A DNA stretch of 64,000 nucleotides from Coprinus comatus (GCA_034638255.1 JAWPGT010000013.1:186001-250000); one strand, 5' to 3'. Positions 1 through 13,534 are shown, counted from the first letter of the stretch. The notes: generated from the sequence alone by a model not told the origin. Made by a program: numbers and translations.

Positions 1-1014
1 TTTTGGGCACCGCCCACAAGTATAGATGTGAAGGATGGGAGAGTGTTGTGGAAACGCGTGTTCTTCGGTGTAGGTGTTGTGTCCTTGGTTGGATTATGTG
101 GACTGGGGAGCCACACCTGGTCGAATTTATAAATTGAGCGGGAATTGAAGAGGATACCACACCGACTATATACCTCACCTGTAGATATTCATATTCCCTT
201 TGTCCATTCGTCATAGGTCGCAAGGCCTTCTTCCTTCCATATAACGGGTCGATCCGCGTTATTTGAGATAGACTCAGATCACAGGAGTGACAAAAAGTCA
301 GTCGCGGACTTGGAAATTAGCTCAGGGCCGATAATAGATTGCTCCTCGTGATAAATGACCTATCGTGTTCCAGTATTTGAGGTACGACAACAGTTTGAAC
401 CATATGCAGGCCGTACGAGTTAAACCTTGAAACCAAATATAGGAGACTAAGTAATGACGTACATATATGATGTATAGAAAGGTTCTGGGTGATAGTGGTG
501 CATGGTCACATTCGCATCTTCAGAATGATCCGTTCAGCGACACGCGGTTACCACGAGCACAAATATGGCTTGATTTTTTTTATTCACCCACGAGCTAGAC
601 TTATGTTGAAGAAACGTAACTGGATAATTAACCATTCGTAATTATAGGAATGTCGGCCCAGTCGGCTGCGGGGCGTAGGAAAAATAGATTATCGAAGTTG
701 AACGTCAACGTAATGTTCCACTTGTGGTATGATATTGTCAATGAAGCCTCGAGGGAAGCTGGAGGTCGGAGTAGGGCCGCAAGTAAGTCTACTCTTTGGT
801 CAGAAATGGTAGGGAGCAGTGAGTATTTATCAAGATGATCATTGTATATCGTATTGATGGTACAACACGTAGCGTCTGGTATAATGTTGTTTGTCACAGA
901 AGACTAAGTTGTGGCGCCAAAACGACGTGCAATACAAGGATGCAACATGTGGACCTGATAGGAAGGATCATCTGGATACTAATCCAGGCAAATTAGGGCA
1001 CTGAGACCTTGGTG
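1..1014. other. Intergenic, no supportable gene
   Basis: No family is recognisable on either strand. A 62-codon plus-strand ORF (650-838) starts with basic, Ala/Ser-rich residues and contains a donor-like GTAAGT near 782, so it could be the first exon of a small gene, but no partner exon was found. The remainder is AT-rich with short ORFs only. Confidence 0.4.
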
Positions 1015-2806
1015 CTAAATATCAAACCTCCGAATCACTACGTTATCACCATGGGCGATGACGAGTCTTCTCTCGTCAAAAGAAATAGATCCTCTAATAA
1101 GTTCGGCATCCGGTCCAAGAGTTGATCCAAATGGGGATTTCAAGTCCGCGGGGGCAACCTCAGCACCTGTTCCAGCTTCCAGATCCCAGACCCAAATACT
1201 ACCGTTCAGGCCTAAACTCACGCAGCGACCATCAGCCAGAGCCATGGCTGTGATGTGACTGGTTTGCCCATGCAACGTCCGCACAAACCTAAGCCTCGGA
1301 AGGGAGGATGATACTGAGTTTTGAGGAGGAAGAATTAATCGATAGAGTTGAAGACCCGTGGCTGAATGAAATACAGGAGCGTTATAATCGTTGGAGATTT
1401 CAGAGGAGTCGTCATTTGTGTACATGGGTGAAGGGTCTGACGAACTAGGCATAGATCTCGAGTGGAAGAGATGATGTTTAGGAGTAAATATTCGATCACC
1501 GGGTGCAAGGATTACCCATTTTCCGTCCGTTCTAATATCAGTGACACGGGCCACCTTGCGACTCCATTGTTCTCGCATAAGTTGAAGTTTGCGTTCATCA
1601 ATCCAACCAAAGGGTATGTCAACAGCTCGAATTGTACGAGTGCTGAACACGGTCAAGTCTTCAACAGACGTCGAGGAATTGGCAGCGGAAGAACGCAGGC
1701 CTTCTGACGATAACTCTATGGATGATACTGTCGGCACTCGAGGTCCGCATATGATCAGCTCCGTCGAGCCTGCAGTCCAATGTTCAGGATAAACAGGGAC
1801 TGCATAAGAAAGCACGAGTTTGTAAGTGTGTGGGGATGGCGTGGATAACACCAGAGACACGGGAGGGAAGGATGTAAAGGAAGACAACGTTTGAACGAGT
1901 TTGACGTCTTTCGACCCGACGTTATACAACGAGACGGTGAAGTTGCTGGAAAGCGCAGCAAGAAGTGGGTGGTGATAGACAGCTTGGGTAACGGGAGGAC
2001 CAGATCTCTGCAGAGCACGATAGCCGAATATTTGAAGCGATAGAGATTGGTTTTCTTTGACACAGTAGCCCTTGAATTCTCCAGTAGACAAGAATGAGAC
2101 CAATCTATAATCTCCGGAGATCGGTGGAGACTGATCAAGGGCCAGGGTTGTGATACTGCACTGAACATGGCTGTCTGATTTACATGCGATAGAGCAGCAG
2201 CATGCGGGACTACCAATACATATATGTGGTTCATGGGAGGGACGTGAAGAGGCTGTGATGATCAGGGATCCGGTGAGCAATAGATGTGTATTATAATGAT
2301 ATTGTGAGCTCGGTTCGGACGGTTTAAGGCAAAAAGAAGATGGAATCTGCTCTACAGAGCAGCGTCCTATAGATATGTCAACAACGTGTATCGGATTGGA
2401 ATCTAACTGAGAACTAACCCTTCCGCCAATTTGAACTTATTCGAAACATCCATTTCCAGTCTTTGTAATCACGTTCGATGCCTTGCGCTCTGGTTGGGAG
2501 CGCCTTTACTTGTCTTCCGTCCGGACGGACCAGGAAACCTCGACTGCCACGCAGCCGCGTTCTTCCATACACTTGCAAAAATTGCTTTCGCCAGAGCTCA
2601 TTATCAACGGCCAACCGAGCCCAGTTTCTGTTAATTAGTTGAACAGCACAAAGGTCGACCCAGGATAAATAGGAAAATATTGTAAGGACAAGTTCATCAT
2701 AAAGATTATCAGCAAATGAGATATGGCTGTTTGGAAGACCTGGGCGTTCCGTGTGACGGCGCTTAGATGGAGGTAGCAGGCCTGGGGAATGGCTGCGTTT
2801 GGACAT
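1015..2806 (-). CDS. F-box protein with C-terminal WD40 repeats
   Basis: Two exons (2806-2419 and 2366-1015) give about 579 residues. The N-terminus is basic (residues 1-25), followed by an F-box at about 35-80 (LYDELVLTIFSYLSWVDLC, then NRNWARLA and ELWRKQF). The C-terminal half contains WD-like blades, the clearest being SLGLNGSIWVWDLE and a final ERRLVIAHGDNVVIRRFDI. F-box/WD proteins are substrate receptors of SCF ubiquitin ligases: the F-box binds Skp1 and the WD propeller binds the substrate; that role is inferred by family. The 52-nt intron has GTTAGT as donor and CTATAG as acceptor on the minus strand and keeps the frame (G codon split after its first base). The start is the first ATG of the exon. 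It lies head to head with the WDR83-like gene, leaving a shared upstream region of only about 54 bp. The substrate is not predictable. Confidence 0.85.
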
Positions 2807-2860
2807 GGAGGTTGGCGTCAGAGTGAGATAAGCCTGTGATCTCTCTTACGAACGAGCACC

Positions 2861-4084
2861 ATGGCACCTTCACGCGGTCCACAGCCTATAGCACGAACCG
2901 TTCACACCACCTTGAAGGCTCACAGAGGTCCTGTAAATGTTGTGCGCTACTCTAAGGGCACAGCCAAATATGTTCTCACCGGAGGCCAAGACCGGACTGT
3001 TCGTCTATGGAATGCCAACAATGGGTCTGAAATCAAGGCCTTTACGGCCCACGGCTATGAGGTCCTTTCAATAACTGTGTATGTGATCGTCATTCCTTCC
3101 CCGATATATCTTTCACTCTAAATACGTTCAATCCAGTTCAAATGATAATGCTAAATTCGCGTCCTCCGGAGGAGATAAGTCTGTTTTCCTTTGGGACGTT
3201 GCTACTGCGACGACAATACGACGTATTCCGGGACATATGGGGAAAATACATGTGGTTGAATTCAATGAAGATGCAAGTGTGGTGGCTAGCGGTGAATATA
3301 CTATGACATCTCTTCAAAATATAAGACTCATTTCGGCTACTAAGGTTCCTACGACTCAACAGTCCGACTCTGGGACCTTCGGTGGGCTAACAAGTCTATG
3401 TTTAATTACTCTACACTATTTACTTATGCCGGTCCGTATTAGAGCACAGAACCGCTCACCAATTCAGATTCTCGATGAAGCCAAGGATGCAATTCAAACA
3501 TTACACATTGGTTCAACATCCATCATTACCGGGTCAGTCGATGGTTATGTACGTACATACGACCTTCGCAAGGGAGAACTACGCTCTGATTTCATAGGCC
3601 GTAAGTAAGCTTCCCTCTTTCTAGTTCAAAAGCTTTCCGAACATCAACGATTTCTATAGAACCCATAACATCCATAGTGCCTACACAAGACGGCCAAACA
3701 CTTCTGGTTACCTCACTTGATAATCATATCCGCCTAATGGATATGAGTACAGGGAAAATGCTCAATGATTTTACTGGTCATCTCAATAATTCTTATCGCT
3801 GTCGCGCGTGTTTCGGACCTGCAGAGGCCAGCGTAATTATTGGTGACGAGAACGGTGTGATATGGGCATGGGATCTTGTTGACGCAAGCCTTAATTTTCC
3901 TAATTCTAGATAAATGCTCACTCATGAAACACAGGCCAAAATCCTCGACCCAAACCCTCCGCCAAAAGCACATTCAAAACTAATTACATGGACGGAGCAC
4001 CATCCATCCGATCCGAACGAACTAGTAACCTCGAGTGCCGACGGAACGGCCAAGATATGGCGAAACCCTGACCAGAATGACTAG
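2861..4084 (+). CDS. WDR83: WD40 repeat protein of the WDR83/MORG1 family
   Basis: The spliced protein is about 300 residues and almost entirely WD repeats: LTGGQDRTVRLWNANNG, FASSGGDKSVFLWDVAT, SYDSTVRLWDLR, IITGSVDGYVRTYDLRKG, NHIRLMDMSTGKML, then IIGDENGVIWAWDLVD and a closing SSADGTAKIWRN. WDR83/MORG1 proteins are single propellers; they scaffold MAPK modules and, in animals, have also been found with spliceosomal complexes; the role here is inferred by family. Exons were joined at GTATGTG (3079), GTGAATAT (about 3291), GTGGGCTA (about 3381) and GTAAGTAAG (3601). The last intron (3884-3934) uses a GC donor (GAC|GCAAGC) and a CACAG acceptor, chosen because it preserves the family-typical WDLVD and keeps the frame. 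The stop is TAG at 4082. It is convergent with LSM2, with 212 bp between the stops. Confidence 0.88.
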
Positions 4085-4296
4085 ATATCCCCTTAGTCGT
4101 TATTTACTCCAACATTCACTTTGTCACAAATAAACCAAAGCTTCTAGTTAGTGTATTTGGTTGGGTACACATGTTTGGGCACATCCCTGATAGATCAGAA
4201 AATCACAGCGCTATCAGTTCATTTTACATGGAACAGATTGACCCATTTGCCATAGGAGTACAAGTGGTGGACAGAAGGTGGACGAAGAGATAGCTG

Positions 4297-4824
4297 CTAT
4301 CGTTTCCCTTGCATTTGGGTTTCTGTAAAAACCAGCTCAATATCTCATTAGACATAATCATAAAATATGCCGCCTTACCTCTTCTTGTCGCATCTTCTAG
4401 TAACTGAGTATCGACATGCTCAGATGGCAGTTGTACGTATCGAACTACAGACCCCCGGATGAAACAGTTCTTTACGGCCATCTGGAAGTAAAACACAAGC
4501 GAGGTGTCAGCCCTTCGTAGTACAAATGAGACGGGTCAAGAACTACGTACCATGTGTGGGTGTCTTCCTTCATCGGAGACTTTGATATTATCTAAACGGA
4601 TATTCAAGAACCTTGGGCAAATGAAGCGTAAGCTATCGTCCACAAACGCCATCTGGTCTGCTCACATACTGATCAACCGATTTTAGGACGCCTGTGATGG
4701 ATAGGTCATTCTTCAACTCGACAGTTACAGTCTGATCAGTAAGCGTTTTGAATACTGAGAAAATCAACTTCAAAGAGGTAAATTAATCATTGATTAACCA
4801 GAAATATGTAAGGACACGCACCAT
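4297..4824 (-). CDS. LSM2: U6 snRNA-associated Sm-like protein LSm2
   Basis: A five-exon gene encoding 96 residues, too fragmented to appear as one ORF. Sm1 motif: TVTVELKNDLSITGVLKSV; Sm2 motif: NCFIRGSVVRYVQLP; in between DNIKVSDEGRHPHM, all diagnostic of LSm2. The protein is a ring subunit of LSm2-8 (U6 snRNA stability, splicing, nucleus) and LSm1-7 (mRNA decapping, cytoplasm). The first coding exon is just the ATG (4824-4822) followed directly by a GTGCGTG donor. Later introns begin GTATGTG, GTACGTAG and GTAAGGCG. The last exon encodes only the tail ETQMQGKR and the TAG stop. Length matches the family (about 95 residues). No homologous start other than 4824 fits the N-terminus MLIFSVFKTL. 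Confidence 0.93.
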
Positions 4825-5108
4825 GATGCTCTCTAATGAGTGTTATTAGTAGCAGGAACAACACTCGCTCTCACGATGTTTATGTTTGATTGGCTGTAGG
4901 CTCCGCCCAATTTAAAAAAGTCAACTTATATATTTTTAAACGAGTAAAAGGGATGGGAGATAAGTTTAAACTGACAAGTCTTTGTTTTCTACTCTAGTAT
5001 GAATCGTAAATTCCAAATATCTTGATAAGAGAAAACCTTATCATACTTTCCATTCCTTTCTCAACTTGAGGCCGAAGCGCGAGGATAAAACATCCGTCAT
5101 TTGGAGGT

Positions 5109-5921
5109 TCATAATTCGTTTTTTTTTTCCATAAACAACACTAATGTATCAAGGATTGCCTCTGCATGTATCCTGCTCTCGTCAAATGGCCCAGCTCCTA
5201 TAATGTAGATATATGAAAGAGAGATGATTCTTTCCCTTGTTCGAAAAGTGATTTTCTGTGTTACATCACTCTGAAAGTTTGATTAGGGTGACATACATAG
5301 TCAGGGGACTGAGAGACATCTTGCCATTACGAGTTGCAAAATTGCTTGTTACTACAGCTGGGCGATCATCTCCATAATATGAGAGAGGGTCTTGAGTAAG
5401 CAGTGAATCGTGTGTCGTTTACGCGCGGGAGAGTCGTTTCGAGCGCAGAAGGTTGATTTGATCTCACGGTTGAGAAAATCAATTCGCCTGATTGCATTTT
5501 AAACAGAGTGTTGGCACCTTAGGAGTCTCATGAGAATTGGTGTAGCCGCAGTAGAAAATTTGGGGAGTGGTTGTGACGTTTTTCTCCGTGGACTATTTTT
5601 CATTTCCTTTTCCCGTGTGGTGAGCACTGGACTGAATAGTACCGAGGGATAAAATCGCTCCTATTTGCATACTCAAATATTAAATTAAATCTTAATACGG
5701 GGTGCTTGGGCTTTCTAATATAATGCAGGTCGTGGTCGATCCGCGGAAAGAATCCTTGCAGAAATACATTTCTCAACTTGTTGCATGGAGTCGCAAATTT
5801 GTTTGTTCCATGGCACTTCTCATAAGCTATAAGTAGAACCAGATGGTCAATTTTGTAAACCCACACACTTCCAAAACACTAACAGTGAATTCCGTTGGTA
5901 CTGACCTTGTTTCGTGCTCAT
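5109..5921 (-). CDS. Possible multi-exon gene, unrecognised
   Basis: The minus strand here shows protein-like stretches in different frames: a short exon starting ATGAGCACGAAACAAG at 5921 followed by a GTCAGT donor, an open stretch around 5840-5680 (KCHGTNKFATPCNKL), another near 5420-5290 (DPLSYYGDDRPAVVTSNFA) and a terminal exon reading SDVTQKITFRTRE and then IIGAGPFDESRIHAEAIL with TGA at 5109. Upstream of the terminal exon there is an acceptor TTTCAG, and GTAGTA/GTAACA donors could join it in frame. I could not assemble a continuous model and recognise no domain. It may be a real small gene, a decayed one, or chance. The neighbouring LSM2 is on the same strand 285 bp downstream. Confidence 0.3.
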
Positions 5922-6467
5922 ATTAAAGCCTCATAGGTTCTATGAATGACTAATACTAGGCAAGCCACCATCTACACTTTCATTGGCTTCCCTCGATCTT
6001 TGCACCATTGACAGCTATCGGCCACCTGCAACCGAGACTGCAGGCAGAAATTATAATTGAAGTCAAAAAATATCCCCAAGAAAAATAGAAAACTTTTAAG
6101 CAGAGACATGCTGTCATAGATGCATAAACTTCCAAGAATTCTGAGTTAAATTCCCCACTAGGCGTGAGTCCGACATTCAATTCATTTCTAGAAATAAAAC
6201 CCTCCTATCCTGGGAATATCTGCCAGTTGTGCGATTCCGAGGGGAGGGTTGGAATTAGTGTCTTCGCAGTAATGACAGGAAATTGGTCGGTTGCATGGGC
6301 AAGCATGTTACAAGGTAAAATGATCCGGCATTAATTGTTACATCATCACTTATTTGACCGCGGTCGTGTGCATCTTTCCCCATGGGCCAGGAGATTGTGG
6401 TTTCAATTGCAAACTAATGTTAACAGTCGATTAACACACCAAGTTATTGAAGACACAGCACCCATTT
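5922..6467. other. Intergenic, no supportable gene
   Basis: AT-rich sequence with only short ORFs (for example 66 codons on the minus strand at 5980-6180 without recognisable features). It separates the weak 5.1-5.9 kb gene from the 3' end of the DUF6533-like gene. Confidence 0.4.
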
Positions 6468-7823
6468 TTAGCCTTGGTCCCTGTGGTGTTCGTCGCCTTC
6501 CTCAAACGAGTCTTGAAAGATAGTAGTAAGTTCCCCCACAATGATATCTTCTAAATAATATTCCATAGTCACTTTCCTTACAGCCTCTTGCATGTTGCCA
6601 ATTAGGCGACATGTCTGGTGAATAAGGTTACATGCATATAAGAAAGAATATTGACATTAAAACTGCATTCAAACTCACCGTTGATGAAAGCAGTGTAATA
6701 AAAACCCTACATCACAAATTTGATGTCAAATTTTATTCACATCCTTTGGTAAAAAAAACCTACGGGAATATGAAATGAGGACTATTTTTTGAGGAACCAG
6801 CTCTTTCATGAAATATTATTACCCCAAAACTAGCTGTTTTTGTACTCTGTGTGAGAACAACTTTCAATTGCTAGAACTCGGCTGGTAGTATCTTACCGAA
6901 GACGAAAGTGTACACCAGCACACCGTCCCGCCAGTATATAAGTGGAAGTAAGGGTGATTGCATTCTTGTAGTCCTTGCGGCTAGTGCATGCGGAGCAAGG
7001 GTCATACTGACTATAAGTGTCTGCAACGCTATTTCTAACACCCTGATCTATCTGTCAGACCAACGTACTTATATTCATGACAGATTACTTACATGAATGT
7101 GACGACGATTGAATGTGGAATGCGTGGCTGACAACGTGCGTCAAAAACTAGCTTAGGGAATGATTCAACAACAGCGGCGACGAGTATCAACATTCTTGTT
7201 ATCCACAATCCCAGCAATGTGTTACCGATCCATTTTTTCCTTTGGTAGAAGAGATAAACTAATATGAAGCATGTTAGTTGATACAGGATAGCACAGGGAT
7301 AGGATTTGATTCTTGAACCTCTCAAAATTAGGATAACATCTAACGCATGTAACAAGCTGAACGTGATAACGGTTTGATATATCAGCCAAGACCGGCACAT
7401 CGACTTCGGGATTTGAGTGTAGGCATTGATCTTTTCTGCAATCAACATGTTACAGCTATAAGGCATTGGAAGTGAGCCGGAAATACAGGATTTGATAACA
7501 CTGACATTTGTGCTCCCATCTCAAAATATCGACAAAATAAATATAATAGCTTGATCCAAGTAAAACGGAGTGGTCGTCTACGAACACCATATTATCGACA
7601 GACTCATGTGGAGCCAAGCTGAGAGACTCACCTCCAGACGATTTCCACTTGTTCTCGAAATGTGACAACGAGTTCCCATACTGAAAAAGTCAATCCGACG
7701 CCTACGTAGAAAAGGTCAGGGATGATGGGTACCGCCAGAGTACAACGGCGTACACGAAGCTACTTGAACGAATGCATTAAAGTTGGTATGAAGAGAAAGG
7801 CGTTGCCTGAGCCACCCTGACAT
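6468..7823 (-). CDS. DUF6533-family integral membrane protein
   Basis: Assembled from several exons. It starts ATG TCA GGG at 7823 (MSGWLRQRLSLHTNF). The next exons give the family hallmark: FREQVEIVW followed by RRPLRFTWIKLLYLFCRYF. Then come hydrophobic helices: SWLIYQTVITFSLLHALDV, VYLFYQRKKW, LLGLWITRMLILVAAVVES, IALQTLIVSMTLAP, and LPLIYWRDGVLVYTFVFG. The hallmark and the order (N-terminal short loop, 'W..P..K.LYLL.RY', later 'RDG.L.Y') match the fungal DUF6533/7-helix membrane family, which is abundant in mushrooms and functionally uncharacterised. A likely last exon (CRLIGNMQEAVRKVTMEYY to TAA at 6468) resembles the usual family C-terminus, but the joining exon between 6900 and 6620 is uncertain; a shorter model would stop at 6830. 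Acidic residues (EEGDEHH) occur at the end. A second copy lies at 10.0 kb on the other strand. Confidence 0.7.
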
Positions 7824-8130
7824 AGCTGAATTCTCAACGGTGACACGGTCTCAACCCTGAGGTGAGGCATGAAGGACCTAAACATCCCGAGTACCCTACC
7901 ACCCACTACTTAACATGATGTTTACAAGGAGGAAAATTACAATTGTAGGAAATTTAAAATTTTCAATTGAAACCCATTTCCTGAAGCTGAAGAGAGGAAT
8001 GTATTGTGGCATATGTGTAGCGGGGCATATGACACTGAGTAAGACAACATGATGCAAGAGATACTCGACAAGAGTAATCGTATTTTGTCCACGATCCAAC
8101 AAGGTGGAAAGCAAGAACGAGGCAGAACAT
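7824..8130. other. Intergenic between DUF6533 gene and RPS8
   Basis: About 300 bp between the start of the DUF6533-like gene and the stop of RPS8, both on the minus strand. It must contain the RPS8 3' UTR and the DUF6533 promoter. No gene is visible. Confidence 0.5.
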
Positions 8131-9051
8131 TTAAGCATTGTGGGCGTGCTTTTGCTTCCCGGTCCTAATCTTTCTGAGGTAGAACTATATTCTAATGTCA
8201 GATGTCTACCTTTCAACATAAAAATATATCGGTCTTACCTCGAGTTCCTTACCCTCCAGAACATAACCATCGGCACGGCCAGATTGACCGGGGCGACTGG
8301 AGATAACGGCATAGAGACGTCCAGCGGCGAACTGGGATTCAAGGAGAGGGTCGATCTTGGCATCTGTTACCGTATGAGACACGGATTTTTTATACATCCA
8401 AGCCAATAAAAACATACCCTTCTTCTTCTCATTGAGGGAGCGTTGAGCGTGGTTGGAGAGCTTCTTGGGCTCAGCGGCTTCGGCACCCTCGGCCGCGGGG
8501 GCGGGCTGTGCCTTACCTCTCTTGGTGATGGGTTGGGCATACTATAGCGTACTTAAGCCAAAAAGTAGCGTTCGTAAAAGGGAGAACACATACGTGCTCC
8601 TCATACCACTGGCGGAAGGGGGTAGCATCGACCTGGATGATAGCACTCTTGACAAGAGTGTTGGTACGGACAAGCTCGTTATTGGAGGCGTTGTAAACCT
8701 AATCAAGATATGGATCAAACATTGGTATGACCCACATATTACAGGGTAGCTTACCACACCAATAATCCTAGTCTTTTTGGTTACATGCTCAGAACCCCAT
8801 GCGAAGTTTCCAGATTCCAGACGAAGGGCCCTGTATTTGACGTTTCCACCACGGACACGGACGGTGTGGACACGCTTGGCTCCGAGCTTGGTGCTAGCAG
8901 GCTGGCGACCAAGCTCGAACTTTCTCTTCTTGCGGTAGTGGGCACGCTGGGCACCTGTTTCAGAGCGTTTGTGCCGGGATGAACGCGAGATACCTATGGA
9001 TTATCTTGAGATATGTAAATTTGACAAATTAGACGGGCAGCACTCACCCAT
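8131..9051 (-). CDS. RPS8: 40S ribosomal protein S8 (eS8)
   Basis: The spliced product starts [15 protein letters not shown] and continues [66 protein letters not shown] and ends [37 protein letters not shown]. This matches eS8 of the small ribosomal subunit along its whole length (about 210 residues). The start codon is ATGG at 9051, with the intron donor GTGAGTGC directly after the first base of codon 2. The C-terminal exon was joined across an intron with donor GTAAGACC and acceptor ATATAG (exon from about 8193), with the TAA at 8131. Fungus-specific features are an Ala/Glu/Pro-rich insertion ([15 protein letters not shown]) before [10 protein letters not shown]. It lies between two DUF6533-like genes. 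Confidence 0.95.
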
Positions 9052-10032
9052 GTCGAGTCTTGAGGATGGCGGTCGTCTAATGCAAGCAAGGTTGTGTGGA
9101 TGATAGTAGTCAATAGAGTTTGATGGCAATTCAACTCCGCCGGAAATATCCGATAAGATAAGTAATCCTTTCTACTTGTCTTTCAACTCCTGTTTGACAT
9201 AACACGACGCTAATTTTTTGCAAATCATTTGTTTCGTTGGTAACGCAATGTTAATCTTCTAAAATCTTACCGTTATTAGGATTTTTTCTATGACGGAAAC
9301 TGGCAGCATTTTGCTTAATATTGATGGACGTAGCTCAATAACGACCCAGTTTTCTGAAGTATATATCTGATTTATAACAATACAGATTCGCAACAGGGAA
9401 ATTAGCAGCTGCAGCTCAGTAAACTCAGTTAGAGCTCAACCTGTGGCATTACTGCTGGCAATTTTGTCATCGAAGATGTTATTTTTAGGTTGTGGGTACA
9501 ATAAGCCATGGCCCTTTAGTACTTTAGTGATAACAATCCGATCAAGTTATTGTTATTGCAAAAGTACCGCATTCTCGGTCGTGCAGACTCCAAAGACTAC
9601 ATTTGTGATCTCATATTCTGTACACTCAAGGTTCAGCATTCAACCGTTTGTTCCGGAAAGAAGTTGTAAGTGTTGGGTGGTTGACATATCCTTTATTTGT
9701 TACGAATACTCTCCACCAATAAGTGAGAATAATCAATATCAATTGTGGAAAATACCGGCCAACAAGTCAATATAATAGCACCTAATAGCACCCAATAGCA
9801 CCTGAGCTAAATTCTACCCTTTTTGGAATCACCATTAATCCATTTACGAAACAGAAGGCTTGTTGTACCCTAGGGTTCAGGAACTGGACTGTATTCCACC
9901 CTATTCCATCCCTGGCTATTCAACCATGCGTACGACGCAACCAACAATATCCTTTACCTGACCTATTCCTGTCCCCTCGTCCCTCCATCCATACGTTCTC
10001 CTCTTTGGCTTCAGCATTTACAGTCAGTACAC
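9052..10032. other. Intergenic with three-copy 10-bp tandem repeat
   Basis: No supportable gene in 980 bp. It must hold the RPS8 promoter (left) and that of the DUF6533 gene (right). Three copies of AATAGCACC(T/C) run head to tail at 9774-9803. The 110-codon plus-strand ORF at 9443 shows no family features. Confidence 0.5.
9774..9803. repeat. 10-bp tandem repeat, three copies
   Basis: The unit AATAGCACCT is followed by AATAGCACCC and AATAGCACCT. It is short and lies in intergenic DNA upstream of the DUF6533 gene; no function is suggested. Confidence 0.9.
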
Positions 10033-11196
10033 ATGGATCCAATACAAGGTTCTTCGTGTGAGTAACAACCATACTCATACTTGCGAGCTGGGGCGCTAAA
10101 TGTTTAATTCCGGCAGTGGCGGCACTCATGCTGAACATATGTGAACACATGTACAATCTCCCCGACGAGGTTGTTTTCATTTGGTCGTGAGCCGGCTCTC
10201 AGCCTCTTTTTAGCTACTACTAAAACTTCATCTTCAGCACACCATGGCGTTTTCGGTCCTCGAGTTACATGTTCATTTTCGCCAGATACGCTCCATACCT
10301 GATCCACACGTGCGCAAAACTACTTTAAACGCTCAAGTCAAGACCCGAAATCCTTGAGCTGACTATTTTTTTGCAAGGTTTAATGCGAAGTACGCTCAAG
10401 CTGTTAAAATGTCAGACCCAACATATGCCTACGTATGGATCCTATACAAATGGATTACTGCAACATCAATGATCCTCATCGTTCAGTATACCCTTCTCAA
10501 ACGAAGTACTCACACCTTTACGTTCCACCGAAATCGAATGGTTTAACTCATAGATATTCATTCTACTTTCCAGTATACCTCCTCTATAACAGACAAAAGT
10601 TCATCAAATTCTTCGTGGCCTTAATTGTAATATTGCGAATCTCAGAATTGGCGGGAATAGCCTACTCTGTACACAAAGTCCTATGGTCGTCATCAGACCT
10701 TGGACAAATGGGAACCACTCCCTTCTCTATTACTGTGTACCATAGGTCAGTCTAATGTTCTTCCAATCGCTAAGTACATACACTTCAAAAAAGCATCTGT
10801 TGTTTACAGCGTTGGAGAATTATTCATACAAGGATCAATCCTTGGCCTCACTCTCATAAAGTATTTAACAATCACGTATGGTGATGTTGGAAGAACTCCG
10901 CTTGCCTATCGGCTAACACGAGCGGGAATCGAGGTTCCAATGATTACTCTGTGTGGTATAATCCTTTCATTCCATAAACTCTCTTGAAACTGATGACTAA
11001 ATTCACTCTCGTTTCCCACAATGTTGACTATTAAACCAACCTCAATTTCAAACCAAACCTACTCAATAGCACTGGGAGTAACTATGCTGATTGGAAAATA
11101 CAACAAACCTGCTCTACAAATGGTCTATGCGTCAGTCTTTTTCTGCACCATCGTGACTACGTCCATTGACTTATACATCATAGATTATACTTAACT
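10033..11196 (+). CDS. DUF6533-family integral membrane protein
   Basis: Seven exons. The start is ATGGATCCAATACAAGG at 10033; the intron 10058-10116 (GTGAGTAAC..CGGCAG, branch GCTAAA) joins to ALMLNICEHMYNLPDEVVFI, the DUF6533 hallmark (family form 'Y..LT..DEV..IW'). Next come SSSYMFIFARYAPYLIHT, then WITATSMILIVQYTLLKR with IYLLYNRQKFIKFFVALIVI, a loop, SVGELFIQGSILGLTLIK, AYRLTRAGIEVPMITLC, and ALGVTMLIGKYNKPALQMVY with TAA at 11194-11196. About six hydrophobic helices are evident, with the 'R.Y.LY.R.K' motif usual after helix 4. Introns used: GTCGTGAG, GTGCGCAA (branch CTGAC), GTACTCAC, GTCAGTCT, GTATAATC. The function of the family is unknown. The copy at 6.5-7.8 kb shares the layout but is clearly diverged in sequence, so the pair is an old duplication or independent arrival. 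Confidence 0.8.
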
Positions 11197-11605
11197 TTGA
11201 TGTCATCGATGGTAAGCTGCTTTGCATAACTACAGAAGAGACGAGTGCTATATACTTTTGCGTGTCTCTCAGGGTTGCCGGTTGATCTTGTCCACTCATA
11301 GACATTTTCCCCTTTACAATACACCTCGAGCTCAGGTAGCTAACGTGGAAGACTGATGTGATGCAAATAATGGCTATCTAATTGTAGCTGTTTTGTCAAC
11401 GATAGTCTATAGCAATATGTGGAAGAGGGTATGTACAAACGAACAACACAAAACGGATGAGCCAAACCCAGGCTCCCTGCAAACAAGTGACCAACCATAC
11501 TAGATGTAGATCATAAAAGGATATAATGCGCGAAGTCCATATCAAAATCATATTAAAGTCCCATTTTTTGAACATGAATCCACAAACATTTTTGCAATGC
11601 GGATA
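11197..11605. other. Intergenic between convergent genes
   Basis: About 400 bp between the stop of the DUF6533 gene and the stop of UGP1, which face each other. It presumably contains both 3' UTRs and terminators. No gene is visible. Confidence 0.5.

Positions 11606-13534
<1,929 letters not shown>

Noticed and set aside
7896..8219. 107-codon minus-strand ORF downstream of RPS8
   Set aside because: It overlaps the last RPS8 exon in another frame and has no recognisable features.
9443..9775. 110-codon plus-strand ORF
   Set aside because: No domain, no coding-like composition and no splice partners; it sits in a probable promoter region.
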